A DNA stretch of 64,000 nt, from contig JAJVIG010000019.1 in the NCBI GenBank assembly GCA_022072145.1, positions 1 through 64,000 on the forward strand, given 5' to 3'. Within the stretch, counting starts at the first letter, position 1, and the number at the start of each line of letters is the position of its first letter. This DNA comes from Pseudomonadales bacterium. GTDB taxonomy: Bacteria > Pseudomonadota > Gammaproteobacteria > Pseudomonadales > UBA5518. This document shows, piece by piece, positions 57,326 through 64,000 of this stretch. The notes under the pieces were generated by a model. That model did not search any database, was not told where the DNA came from, and saw nothing but the letters and a program-made list of their open reading frames with translations. The position numbers and the translations under genes were made by a program.

Positions 57326-58546
57326 TCACGCGCGTAGCGCGGCGCGCGCGATGGCGAGCGTGACCGCGATCGCCAGCAGTTGCAGCAACGCCACGCCACC
57401 GAGCACGGTGCTGAAACGCGCCGCATCCATCAGCGGACCGAACACCAGCGGCGACAGTGCGACGCCGGTGTCGATACCCGCGTAGACGAATCCGTAGACC
57501 CGCCCGTACGCCACCCGTCCGCCGCGCGCGAGCGCACTGCGCCGCACCAGCAGGTCACGCGCCGGTCCTGGCACGCCGCTCGCGAAACCCATCGCTACCA
57601 GCAGAGGAACCACGCTCCAGCCCGGTACCACCCCGGATGCGAGCGCGAATGCGAGCACGGCGGTGGCAAGCAGCGCGGCAGCGATCAACCTCTCCTGCGC
57701 CGCGGTACGTCCGACCAGCATGCCGCCGGCCAGAATTCCTGCCGCATTGCCGATCAGGAAGGCGGTCAACGCCGCAGCGGCCGCCGGCAGCGCCAGTCCG
57801 TACAGCGCGTGCAGCAATGGCGTGCCGAAGTGCTGCACTGCGCCGAAGGCAGCCGTGACCAGGGCGAAGAACAGGAAACAGAGCCAGATCACGCCGGAAC
57901 CGAGGAAGGCGAGCGGCGCACCGTCGTGCCGTCCGCCACCCGTGGCAGGCGCTGCCTGCCCGACCTCGAGTTCGCGCACGCGCCACAGCACCAGGCCCGC
58001 CCCCACGGCCAGCAGCGCGGCGCCGAACGCCGCCCAGCGCCAGCCGGCCAGGCTCGCCAGCGAAGCCAGGAACAGCGGCGCCGCCGCCCATCCGATGCTG
58101 CCCGCGAGTCCGTGCACCGAGAACGCCTGCCCCAGCCGCACGGCGGGGACGCGATGGTTGAGCACGCTGAAATCTGCCGGATGGAACACGCTGTTGCCGA
58201 GCCCCGCCAGCGCCGCCGCCACCCACAGCAGCGCGTGCCGGTCAGCCAGCGCGAGCACGCTGGCGGCGAGTGCGAAGCACGCCATGCCGCCGAGCAGCAC
58301 GCGCCGCGGACCGACACGGTCGACCAGGAAGCCCGCCAGCACCTGCCCCACGCCGGAGACGACGAAGAACACCGTCATCAGTGCACCGGCCTGCGTGAAG
58401 TCCAGGCCGAACTCGGGCATCAGCCACGGGAACAGCGGCGGCAGCAGCAGGTGGAAGAAGTGCGAGACGCCGTGCGCGCAGCCGATCAGCGCGATCAGTC
58501 GCGCATCGGCGGAAGGCCGCCAGCGGAGCGCGGCGCTAGCCGGCAT
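57326..58546 (-). CDS. MFS transporter, Fsr-like
   Basis: A 406-residue transporter with 12 hydrophobic segments. The first helix region, GCAHGVSHFFHLLLPPLFPW, resembles the fosmidomycin-resistance (Fsr) branch. The cytoplasmic loop motif between helices 2 and 3 reads GFLVDRVGPRRVLLGG. The ATG at 58546 overlaps the end of the carbonic anhydrase gene by 11 bases, with GGAGG upstream. It would export or import a small molecule by proton coupling. Cotranscription with purC-purE-carbonic anhydrase is suggested by the overlap. Confidence 0.85.
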   Translation of the reverse strand: MPASAALRWRPSADARLIALIGCAHGVSHFFHLLLPPLFPWLMPEFGLDFTQAGALMTVFFVVSGVGQVLAGFLVDRVGPRRVLLGGMACFALAASVLALADRHALLWVAAALAGLGNSVFHPADFSVLNHRVPAVRLGQAFSVHGLAGSIGWAAAPLFLASLASLAGWRWAAFGAALLAVGAGLVLWRVRELEVGQAAPATGGGRHDGAPLAFLGSGVIWLCFLFFALVTAAFGAVQHFGTPLLHALYGLALPAAAAALTAFLIGNAAGILAGGMLVGRTAAQERLIAAALLATAVLAFALASGVVPGWSVVPLLVAMGFASGVPGPARDLLVRRSALARGGRVAYGRVYGFVYAGIDTGVALSPLVFGPLMDAARFSTVLGGVALLQLLAIAVTLAIARAALRA

Positions 58547-59192
58547 CCCGGCCGGTCGCCTCCAGCGCGCGCGTACAGGCGAGCAGGGTGTCCTGTTCGG
58601 AGCCGACCGAAAATCCGAGGTCACGCAGCAAGCCGTCCTGCAGGCCGTAGATCCAGCCGTGCACGCGCAGCGGCTGACCCCGGCTCCAGGCATCGCGCAC
58701 GATCGTGGTCTCGCAGACGTGGCGCGCCTGTTCGATCACGTTCAGTTCGCACAGGCGGTCCCAGCGGACCCGCTCGTCGTCGAGCCCGTCGAGCAGCGCG
58801 GCGTGCTGGTCACGCACATCGACGATGTGGCGCAGCCAGTTGTCGATCAGACCGAGACGCTGGCCGGTCAACACCGCGCGCACGCCACCACAGCCGTAAT
58901 GACCGCAGACGATGATGTGTTCGACCTTCAGCACATCGACCGCGAACTGGATCACCGACAGGCAGTTCAGGTCGGTGTGCACCACGGTGTTCGCGACGTT
59001 GCGGTGCACGAACACCTGCCCCGGCAGCAGACCGGTGATCTGGTTGGCCGGCACGCGGCTGTCCGCGCAGCCGATCCACAGGTACTCGGGCGACTGCACC
59101 GACGCCAGACGGTTGAAGTAATCGGGGTCGGTACGCCGCAACTCCTCCGACCATGCGCGGTTGTGCGCGAACAGCGCCGTGATATCCGACAC
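58536..59192 (-). CDS. can: beta-class carbonic anhydrase
   Basis: A 218-residue beta-carbonic anhydrase that hydrates CO2 to bicarbonate. Zinc ligands are in IGCADSRVP (Cys, Asp) and VCGHYGCGG (His, Cys). The family block HRNVANTVVHTDLNCLSV is present. The GTG at 59192 follows the purE stop by one base, so translation is coupled. E. coli Can is the same size. Placement in a purine operon suggests supply of bicarbonate or CO2 for AIR carboxylation (inference). Confidence 0.92.
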   Translation of the reverse strand: MSDITALFAHNRAWSEELRRTDPDYFNRLASVQSPEYLWIGCADSRVPANQITGLLPGQVFVHRNVANTVVHTDLNCLSVIQFAVDVLKVEHIIVCGHYGCGGVRAVLTGQRLGLIDNWLRHIVDVRDQHAALLDGLDDERVRWDRLCELNVIEQARHVCETTIVRDAWSRGQPLRVHGWIYGLQDGLLRDLGFSVGSEQDTLLACTRALEATGRDAG

Positions 59193-59193
59193 C

Positions 59194-59700
59194 TCAACCC
59201 CCGAGCCGGGCCAGCGCCTCGTCGGCGCTCTGCTCGTAGCGCTGGCGCTCCTTCGCCGCCGCCTGTTCCAGCGCGGCATCGATCGCCGGATCGAGCAGCG
59301 CGAGGATGCGCGCGGCGAGCATCGCGGCGTTCTTCGCGCCGTCGATCGCGACCGTGGCCACCGGCACGCCGGGGGGCATCTGCACCGTGGAGAGCAGGCT
59401 GTCCAGACCCTGGAGCGGACCGTTGCCCAGCGGCAGCCCGATCACCGGCAGCCGGGTATGCCCGGCGATCACGCCGGCCAGGTGCGCGGCGACGCCGGCA
59501 GCACCGATCAGCACCTTGACGCCGTTGTCGTGCGCGTGGCGGATGTACGCCAGCACCTTGTCGGGCGTGCGGTGGGCGGAGGCGACGATGATCTCGCTGG
59601 GGATGCCGAGTTCGGTGAGCGTGTCGCGCACCTTCACGACGGTCGGCAGGTCGTTGGGGCTGCCGGTCAGGATGCCTACCAGTGGATTGGCGCCGTTCAT
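59194..59700 (-). CDS. purE: AIR carboxylase/mutase PurE
   Basis: A 168-residue PurE, sixth step of purine synthesis, converting N5-CAIR (or AIR plus CO2) to CAIR. The N-terminal motif reads GILTGSPNDLPTV, a variant of the usual GSxSD with Asn for Ser. AHRTPDKVLAYI, GAAGVAAHLAGVIAGHT and LLSTVQMPPGVPVAT follow and are typical. No purK lies in the window. It runs between purC and carbonic anhydrase. Confidence 0.93.
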   Translation of the reverse strand: MNGANPLVGILTGSPNDLPTVVKVRDTLTELGIPSEIIVASAHRTPDKVLAYIRHAHDNGVKVLIGAAGVAAHLAGVIAGHTRLPVIGLPLGNGPLQGLDSLLSTVQMPPGVPVATVAIDGAKNAAMLAARILALLDPAIDAALEQAAAKERQRYEQSADEALARLGG

Positions 59701-59760
59701 GCGGGTACTCCTCCGTGCGGTGATCGCCGGTGCGCGGGCGGCGCACCGGCGGGGCGGGAA

Positions 59761-60657
59761 TCAGTCGATGTCGGTACCGGTCAGGCGCTGCAGCGCTTCG
59801 CGGTACTTCGCGGCGGTGCGCTCGGCGACCTCGGCCGGCAACTGCGGCGCTGGTGGCTGCTTGTTCCAGCCGCTGCTTTCGAGCCAGTCGCGCACGTACT
59901 GCTTGTCGAAGCTCGGCGGGTTGCTGCCCGGTTGCCAGGCGTCGGCCGGCCAGAAACGCGAGGAATCCGGCGTCAGCGCCTCGTCGATCAGCACCAGTGC
60001 GCCGGAGTCGTCGGTACCGAACTCGAACTTGGTGTCGGCGATGATGATGCCTTTGTCGCGAGCGTACGCGGCGGCTTCCTCGTACAGCGCGATGGCGACG
60101 CGCTGCACCTGCCCGGCCATGGAGCGCCCCAGCAATTCCACCGCCTGTTCGAAGCTGATGTTCTCGTCGTGCGCGCCGGCCTCGGCCTTGGTCGAGGGCG
60201 TGAACAGCGTGCGCGGCAGCCGGTCCGCCTCGCGCAGCCCCGCGGGCAGGGCGATGCCGCAGACGGTGCCGCCGGCGCGGTACTCCTTCCAACCGGAGCC
60301 GACCAGATAACCGCGCACGATCGCCTCGATCGGCAGCGTGCGGTAGCGCTTCACGACCACCGCGCGACCGGCGACCTGGCGGCGCTCGGCGGGGTCCGAC
60401 AGCACATCGTCCGGCGTCAGCTCGCACAGGTGGTTGGCGACCACGCCGCCGAGGCGCGCGAACCAGAAATTCGACAGCGCGTTCAGCACCTTGCCCTTGC
60501 CGGGGATCGGGGTGGGCAACACCACGTCGAAGGCCGACAACCGGTCCGTGGTCACGATCAGCAGGTGCCCGGGCCCCGCCTCGTAGATGTCACGCACCTT
60601 GCCACGGGCCAGCAGCGGCAGGCCGTGGAGTTCCGACTGAAACAGCGCTTGGGTCAT
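59761..60657 (-). CDS. purC: SAICAR synthase PurC
   Basis: A 298-residue phosphoribosylaminoimidazole-succinocarboxamide synthase of the longer (about 300-residue) type. Blocks include [52 protein letters not shown] and [15 protein letters not shown]. It joins aspartate to CAIR using ATP, directly after the PurE step. GGAGC precedes the ATG at 60657. It is first in a purC-purE-can-MFS run and divergent from a LysR gene. Confidence 0.94.
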   Translation of the reverse strand: MTQALFQSELHGLPLLARGKVRDIYEAGPGHLLIVTTDRLSAFDVVLPTPIPGKGKVLNALSNFWFARLGGVVANHLCELTPDDVLSDPAERRQVAGRAVVVKRYRTLPIEAIVRGYLVGSGWKEYRAGGTVCGIALPAGLREADRLPRTLFTPSTKAEAGAHDENISFEQAVELLGRSMAGQVQRVAIALYEEAAAYARDKGIIIADTKFEFGTDDSGALVLIDEALTPDSSRFWPADAWQPGSNPPSFDKQYVRDWLESSGWNKQPPAPQLPAEVAERTAAKYREALQRLTGTDID

Positions 60658-60707
60658 GGGAGCTCCGGTTCCTGGATTCGTCGACAGGCTGGCATGCCAA
60701 CTCTCTC

Positions 60708-60725
60708 CATATAAGTTAGTATATG
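60708..60725. promoter_or_regulatory. inverted repeat in purC/LysR divergent gap
   Basis: CATATA and TATATG arms flank a six-base core in an AT-rich patch between the divergent purC and LysR genes. It lies 51 bases before the purC start and 83 before the LysR start. It could be an operator or overlapping -10 elements; its even spacing does not give the LysR T-N11-A pattern. Confidence 0.3.
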
Positions 60726-60807
60726 CATGATACCAGCAGCATTGATCATCGCAAATATGACAAATGCCCTACCGGCAGCACGTGCCTGAGGCGTTCCGAC
60801 CCACGCC

Positions 60808-61743
60808 ATGCAACACAACGACCGCCCCGCTCGCCCGCACATCAGCCTGCGCCAGCTCGAACTGTTCGCCTGCGTGGCGCGCAACGAGAGCTACAGCCGC
60901 GCGGCCGGGGAGTTGCACCTCACGCAGCCCGCGGTGTCGGTCCAGATCCGGAATCTGGAGGACAGCGTCGGCACCCCGCTGCTCGAGTACGTCGGCCGAC
61001 GCCTCTATCTTACCGATGCCGGGCGGGAACTCTACAGCGCCGCGAGCTCGGTGCTCGAAACACTGGACCGTTTCGCGATGCTGGTGGCCGACCTGAAGGG
61101 ACTCAAGCAGGGTCGACTGCGGCTGTCGGCGGTCACGACGGCCAAGTATTTCATGCCGCGCCTGCTCGGGGTGTTCTGCGCGCGGTACCCGGGAGTGGAC
61201 GCCGAGCTCAAGGTGGGCACGCGCGCCGAGGTCATCGCTCGCCTCGAGCACAATGCCGACGACCTGTGCGTGATGGGCCGGCCGCCGCAGGCGATGAACG
61301 TGGTCACCGAAGCCTTCCTCGACAACGAACTGGTGGTGATCGCACGCGACGACCACCCGCTCGCCGGGCGCCGCAGGATCGCGCTGGGGCGCCTCGTCGA
61401 GGAACCGTTCCTGATGCGCGAGGCCGGCTCGGGCACCCGCATGGCGCTCGAGGCGTTGCTCGCCGCCAGCGATCTGCAGGCACGCACGCGGATGGAATTC
61501 GCGAGCAACGAAGCGATCAAGCAGGCCGTGCTCGGCGGCCTCGGGGTCGCGGTGGTGTCGCGGCACGCGCTCGCCGCCGACGCGCACGACAGCGGCATCA
61601 CCGAACTCGACGTGGCGCACTTTCCGCTGCGCCGGCACTGGTACGTGGTGCACCCGGCGGAGAAGCGCCTGTCGGTGGTCGCGCAGGAGTTCCTGCGCTT
61701 CCTGCGCGAGCAGGCCCCGTCCGCGGAGTCCCCGCCGACATGA
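60808..61743 (+). CDS. LysR-family transcription regulator
   Basis: A 311-residue LysR regulator. The N-terminal winged helix-turn-helix (about 12-71) reads LRQLELFACVARNESYSRAA then LHLTQPAVSVQIRNLE. A periplasmic-binding-protein-like effector domain follows, resembling CbbR/CysB types. It may control the CoA-transferase and SDR genes downstream on the same strand (169-base gap) or the divergent purC. No effector can be named. Confidence 0.9.
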   Translation: MQHNDRPARPHISLRQLELFACVARNESYSRAAGELHLTQPAVSVQIRNLEDSVGTPLLEYVGRRLYLTDAGRELYSAASSVLETLDRFAMLVADLKGLKQGRLRLSAVTTAKYFMPRLLGVFCARYPGVDAELKVGTRAEVIARLEHNADDLCVMGRPPQAMNVVTEAFLDNELVVIARDDHPLAGRRRIALGRLVEEPFLMREAGSGTRMALEALLAASDLQARTRMEFASNEAIKQAVLGGLGVAVVSRHALAADAHDSGITELDVAHFPLRRHWYVVHPAEKRLSVVAQEFLRFLREQAPSAESPPT

Positions 61744-61912
61744 CCCGATATGCAATGAAATCGGCCCGATCGGCACCCCGCGCCTGGCACCCGGAGCTTC
61801 CCGGTCCGCGCGACTTGCGCGATCATCGCGCCATCCATCCGGTCGTAGCCGCGCGAGCAGCTGCGGCCCGACCCGCTTCCGAACCGACCAACCGCACTGT
61901 GAAGGAAACGCC

Positions 61913-63142
61913 ATGAACAAAGCAGCACCACTCGCCGGCCTGCGCGTGATCGAAAGCTCGATCCTCGGACCGGCCGCGATCACCACCGCCTTCGTCGACC
62001 TCGGCGCCGACGTGATCAAGGTCGAGACACCGGCGGGCGACTACATCCGCGAGATGACCTGGCCGATCGTCGAGGGCGTCTCCCTGATGCACCTGCACCT
62101 GAACCGCGGCAAGAAGAGCATCACGCTCGATCTGCGCCAGGAAGAAGGGCGCCAGATCTACCGCGACCTGGTCAAGGACGCCGACGTGGTGATCGAGGCC
62201 TCGAAACCCGGCGCGCTGGCGCGCTTCGGGCTCGGTTACGAGGAACTGAAGAAGGTCAACCCGAAGATCGTGTTCATCACCGTCTCCGGCTACGGCATGA
62301 GCGGGCCGTACAAGGACATGCCCTCGCACGGCATCGCCTACGACACCTGGTCCGGCGCCGTGACCCCCGCCTACGACGAGCAGGGATTCTGCTACATCCC
62401 CGAGCACGTCAGCGTCGGCATCAACGCCGCGCCGCTGTTCGGCGGGCTGGCGGTACTGGCGGGCGTGCTGCGTGCGCGCGAGACCGGCGAGGGCTGTTTC
62501 ATGGAACTCGCGCAGAGCGATGCAGCGGCCGCCTTCGACTGGTACCGCATCGAGAGCTACATGGCGTACCGCCGCCCCGAGGACGTGGTGACGGGCAACA
62601 AGTCCGACGGCTACAGGCGCCGGCCGGTCGCGACCCGCGGCATGAAGGAAGGCGTGCGCTACCAGATGTACGAATCGAAGGATGGCCACGTGCTGTTCAT
62701 GGCCTCGGAACAATCGCTGTGGAAGAACTTCTGCGAAGGCCTGGGCCGCATGGACCTGTTCGAGAAGTGGCCCGGCTCGAAGTACGCCGACCACGCGCGC
62801 GGCAACCGCGAGTTGCAGGCGATCCTGCGCGACATCTTCAAGTCCAGGACCAGCGCCGAATGGATCGCCTTCGCCACCGAGGCCAACACCCCGATCGCAC
62901 CGGTCAACACGCCCGAGAACATCGTCGCCGACCCGCAGTTCCAGGCGCGCTTCAAGGTCATGCCGCACCAGGACCACGGTGCCGACATGCTCGGCTTCCC
63001 GGTGAACTTTCTCGGCGAGGAACTTCCGGAGCCCGCCTGGGCGCCGTCCGCCGGGCAGCACAACGAACAGGTGCTGCGCGAGGTGCTCGGCTACGACGAG
63101 GCGAAGATCGCGGCGCTGCGCGACGCGAAGACGCTGGGCTGA
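61913..63142 (+). CDS. CaiB/BaiF-type (class III) CoA transferase
   Basis: A 409-residue class III CoA transferase. Typical blocks are PLAGLRVIESSILGPAAITT, GADVIKVETPAGDYIRE, NRGKKSITLDLRQEEGRQI and VVIEASKPGALARFGLGYEE. The position of the catalytic Asp is plausibly in FMELAQSDAAA. It moves CoA between an acyl-CoA and a carboxylic acid; bile-acid, carnitine and aromatic acids are known substrates. AAGGAA precedes the ATG. It is followed after four bases by an SDR, so the two act in one catabolic step series (inference). Confidence 0.9.
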   Translation: MNKAAPLAGLRVIESSILGPAAITTAFVDLGADVIKVETPAGDYIREMTWPIVEGVSLMHLHLNRGKKSITLDLRQEEGRQIYRDLVKDADVVIEASKPGALARFGLGYEELKKVNPKIVFITVSGYGMSGPYKDMPSHGIAYDTWSGAVTPAYDEQGFCYIPEHVSVGINAAPLFGGLAVLAGVLRARETGEGCFMELAQSDAAAAFDWYRIESYMAYRRPEDVVTGNKSDGYRRRPVATRGMKEGVRYQMYESKDGHVLFMASEQSLWKNFCEGLGRMDLFEKWPGSKYADHARGNRELQAILRDIFKSRTSAEWIAFATEANTPIAPVNTPENIVADPQFQARFKVMPHQDHGADMLGFPVNFLGEELPEPAWAPSAGQHNEQVLREVLGYDEAKIAALRDAKTLG

Positions 63143-63146
63143 AGCG

Positions 63147-63911
63147 ATGGACGCAGCACAGAATAACGTTTCGAACGAGGGCCGCGTCGCTCTGGTCAGC
63201 GGCGCCGGCACCGGCATCGGGCGGGCGATTGCGTTGCGCCTCGCGCGCGACGGTTTCACGGTCGTCGCCGGCTATGCGCGCTCCGCCGACGGCGCCGACG
63301 CCACCGTGCGTGCCATCACCGATGCCGGCGGCGTCGCGTGGGCCGAGCGGGTGGACATAGCCGATGAAGATGCGGTAATCGCGTTCTTCGCCGCCGCTCG
63401 CGCACGCTGCGGTCGCATCGACGTGGTCGTCAACAACGCCGGGATCGGCCATCTGAAGCCGTTCCGCGACATCCCGATGAGCCATTTCGACTTCACCTTC
63501 GGCGTCAACGCGCGCGGCACCTTCATGATGTGCCGCGAGGCCGCACGCACGATCGAGGACGGCGGGCGCATCGTTAACATCTCCACCGGCGCGACGGTGG
63601 CCAACGGCGCCGGCATGGCGCTGTACGTGGGCAGCAAGATGGCGGTCGAGGGTTTCACGAAGGTGCTGGCGCGTGAACTCGCGCCGCGCGGCGTCACCGT
63701 GAACGTGGTATCGCCCGGCATGACCGACACCCCGATGCTGCTCGGGGGCGACGCCGAGGCGCTGCGTCGCTACGGTGCCGAAACCGCCGCCATGGGCCGC
63801 GTGGGACAACCGGAGGACATCGCCGATGCGGTCGGAGCGCTGGTTTCCGCCGACGGGCGCTGGATCACCGGGCAGGTGCTCCGTGTCGACGGCGGCACGA
63901 TCATCACCTGA
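63147..63911 (+). CDS. SDR-family oxidoreductase, FabG-like
   Basis: A 254-residue classical SDR. The cofactor motif is VSGAGTGIGRAIALRLA, followed by NNAGIGHLKPF, the catalytic Ser in IVNISTGATV, and Tyr-x3-Lys in ALYVGSKMAVEGF. The cofactor preference is not clear: GYARS after strand 2 allows NADP(H). It lies four bases after the CoA transferase stop and most likely oxidises or reduces a hydroxyacyl-CoA or related intermediate of the same pathway. Confidence 0.9.
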   Translation: MDAAQNNVSNEGRVALVSGAGTGIGRAIALRLARDGFTVVAGYARSADGADATVRAITDAGGVAWAERVDIADEDAVIAFFAAARARCGRIDVVVNNAGIGHLKPFRDIPMSHFDFTFGVNARGTFMMCREAARTIEDGGRIVNISTGATVANGAGMALYVGSKMAVEGFTKVLARELAPRGVTVNVVSPGMTDTPMLLGGDAEALRRYGAETAAMGRVGQPEDIADAVGALVSADGRWITGQVLRVDGGTIIT

Positions 63912-63933
63912 ACCAGGACTCCGGCGGCGCCGA

Positions 63934-64000
63934 TGATCCGCCTCGCGGCCGCCCTGGCGATCGCCTGCGCCACGCTATTGCTGCCGGCATCGCCCACCGA
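63934..64000 (+). CDS. start of an exported protein, cut by window end
   Basis: An ATG at 63934 opens a frame that runs to the window edge, coding MIRLAAALAIACATLLLPAS, which looks like a signal peptide. It lies 22 bases after the SDR stop and could be the next gene of that operon. The ribosome-binding site is poor (AGGA 18 bases upstream), so the call is tentative. Only 22 residues are visible, so no function can be given. Confidence 0.4.

Overview
The window is a densely coded, visibly G+C-rich stretch of a bacterial chromosome, most likely from an aerobic, outer-membrane-bearing gammaproteobacterium. The evidence is a long FadE-type acyl-CoA dehydrogenase with N-terminal membrane segments, three TonB-dependent receptors with signal peptides, an NdvB-type GH17-GT2 glucan synthase, AhpC/AhpF, SelD, quinol-type nitric oxide reductase, and short GTAG-headed palindromes of the kind known from Pseudomonas and Stenotrophomonas. 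I cannot place it to genus. I see no rRNA, tRNA, CRISPR array, insertion sequence or prophage.

Layout. 0.2-3 kb: a flavin-dependent luciferase-like oxidoreductase and an SbmA/YddA-like ABC protein with a decayed ATPase site. 3-10 kb: a beta-glucan-related block (GH5 glucanase-like enzyme, small membrane protein, GH17 membrane protein, NdvB-like synthase) running with an aspartate kinase. 10.4-12.6 kb: ahpC-ahpF with a readable promoter. 12.7-26.9 kb: an SDR, a 55-residue ORF, two paralogous TonB receptors, aldose 1-epimerase, selD, an AraC regulator, an AlkA-like glycosylase, a glycine-zipper lipoprotein, a PLP transsulfuration enzyme, an FkbM methyltransferase and an EF-hand esterase. 26.9-30.3 kb: small exported protein plus qNOR, then a lipoprotein. 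30.5-36.1 kb: three overlapping genes (small protein and two phytoene-desaturase-like FAD enzymes) divergent from a TetR regulator, then a DUF457-type membrane protein. 36.2-41.8 kb: a third TonB receptor, a PlsC-like acyltransferase and an RTX protein with a seven-repeat propeller core. 42-47.6 kb: four tightly packed genes (histidine-type DegT-family enzyme, aldo/keto reductase, GMC oxidoreductase, Tat-exported subunit) divergent from an AraC regulator. 47.7-53.6 kb: an epoxide hydrolase and a four-gene molybdoenzyme operon that includes a MoaD-like protein. 53.7-64 kb: fadE, a sugar-nucleotide-type epimerase, then purC-purE-carbonic anhydrase-MFS, and a LysR regulator followed by a class III CoA transferase and an SDR.

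The most striking structural signal is a family of 23-bp GTAG-headed hairpins. They sit at five of the six convergent gene junctions where the genes do not overlap. I found none at tandem or divergent junctions by eye. At five gene ends the TAG of the element is itself the stop codon of the gene. The best candidates for undescribed biochemistry are the molybdoenzyme operon with its own MoaD-like carrier and no Tat signal, the DegT/AKR/GMC operon whose PLP enzyme has His in place of the Schiff-base Lys, and the ABC protein with a defective nucleotide site.

Starts were chosen by eye from ribosome-binding sites, overlaps and family alignment from memory. No database search was possible, so all product names rest on motif recognition.
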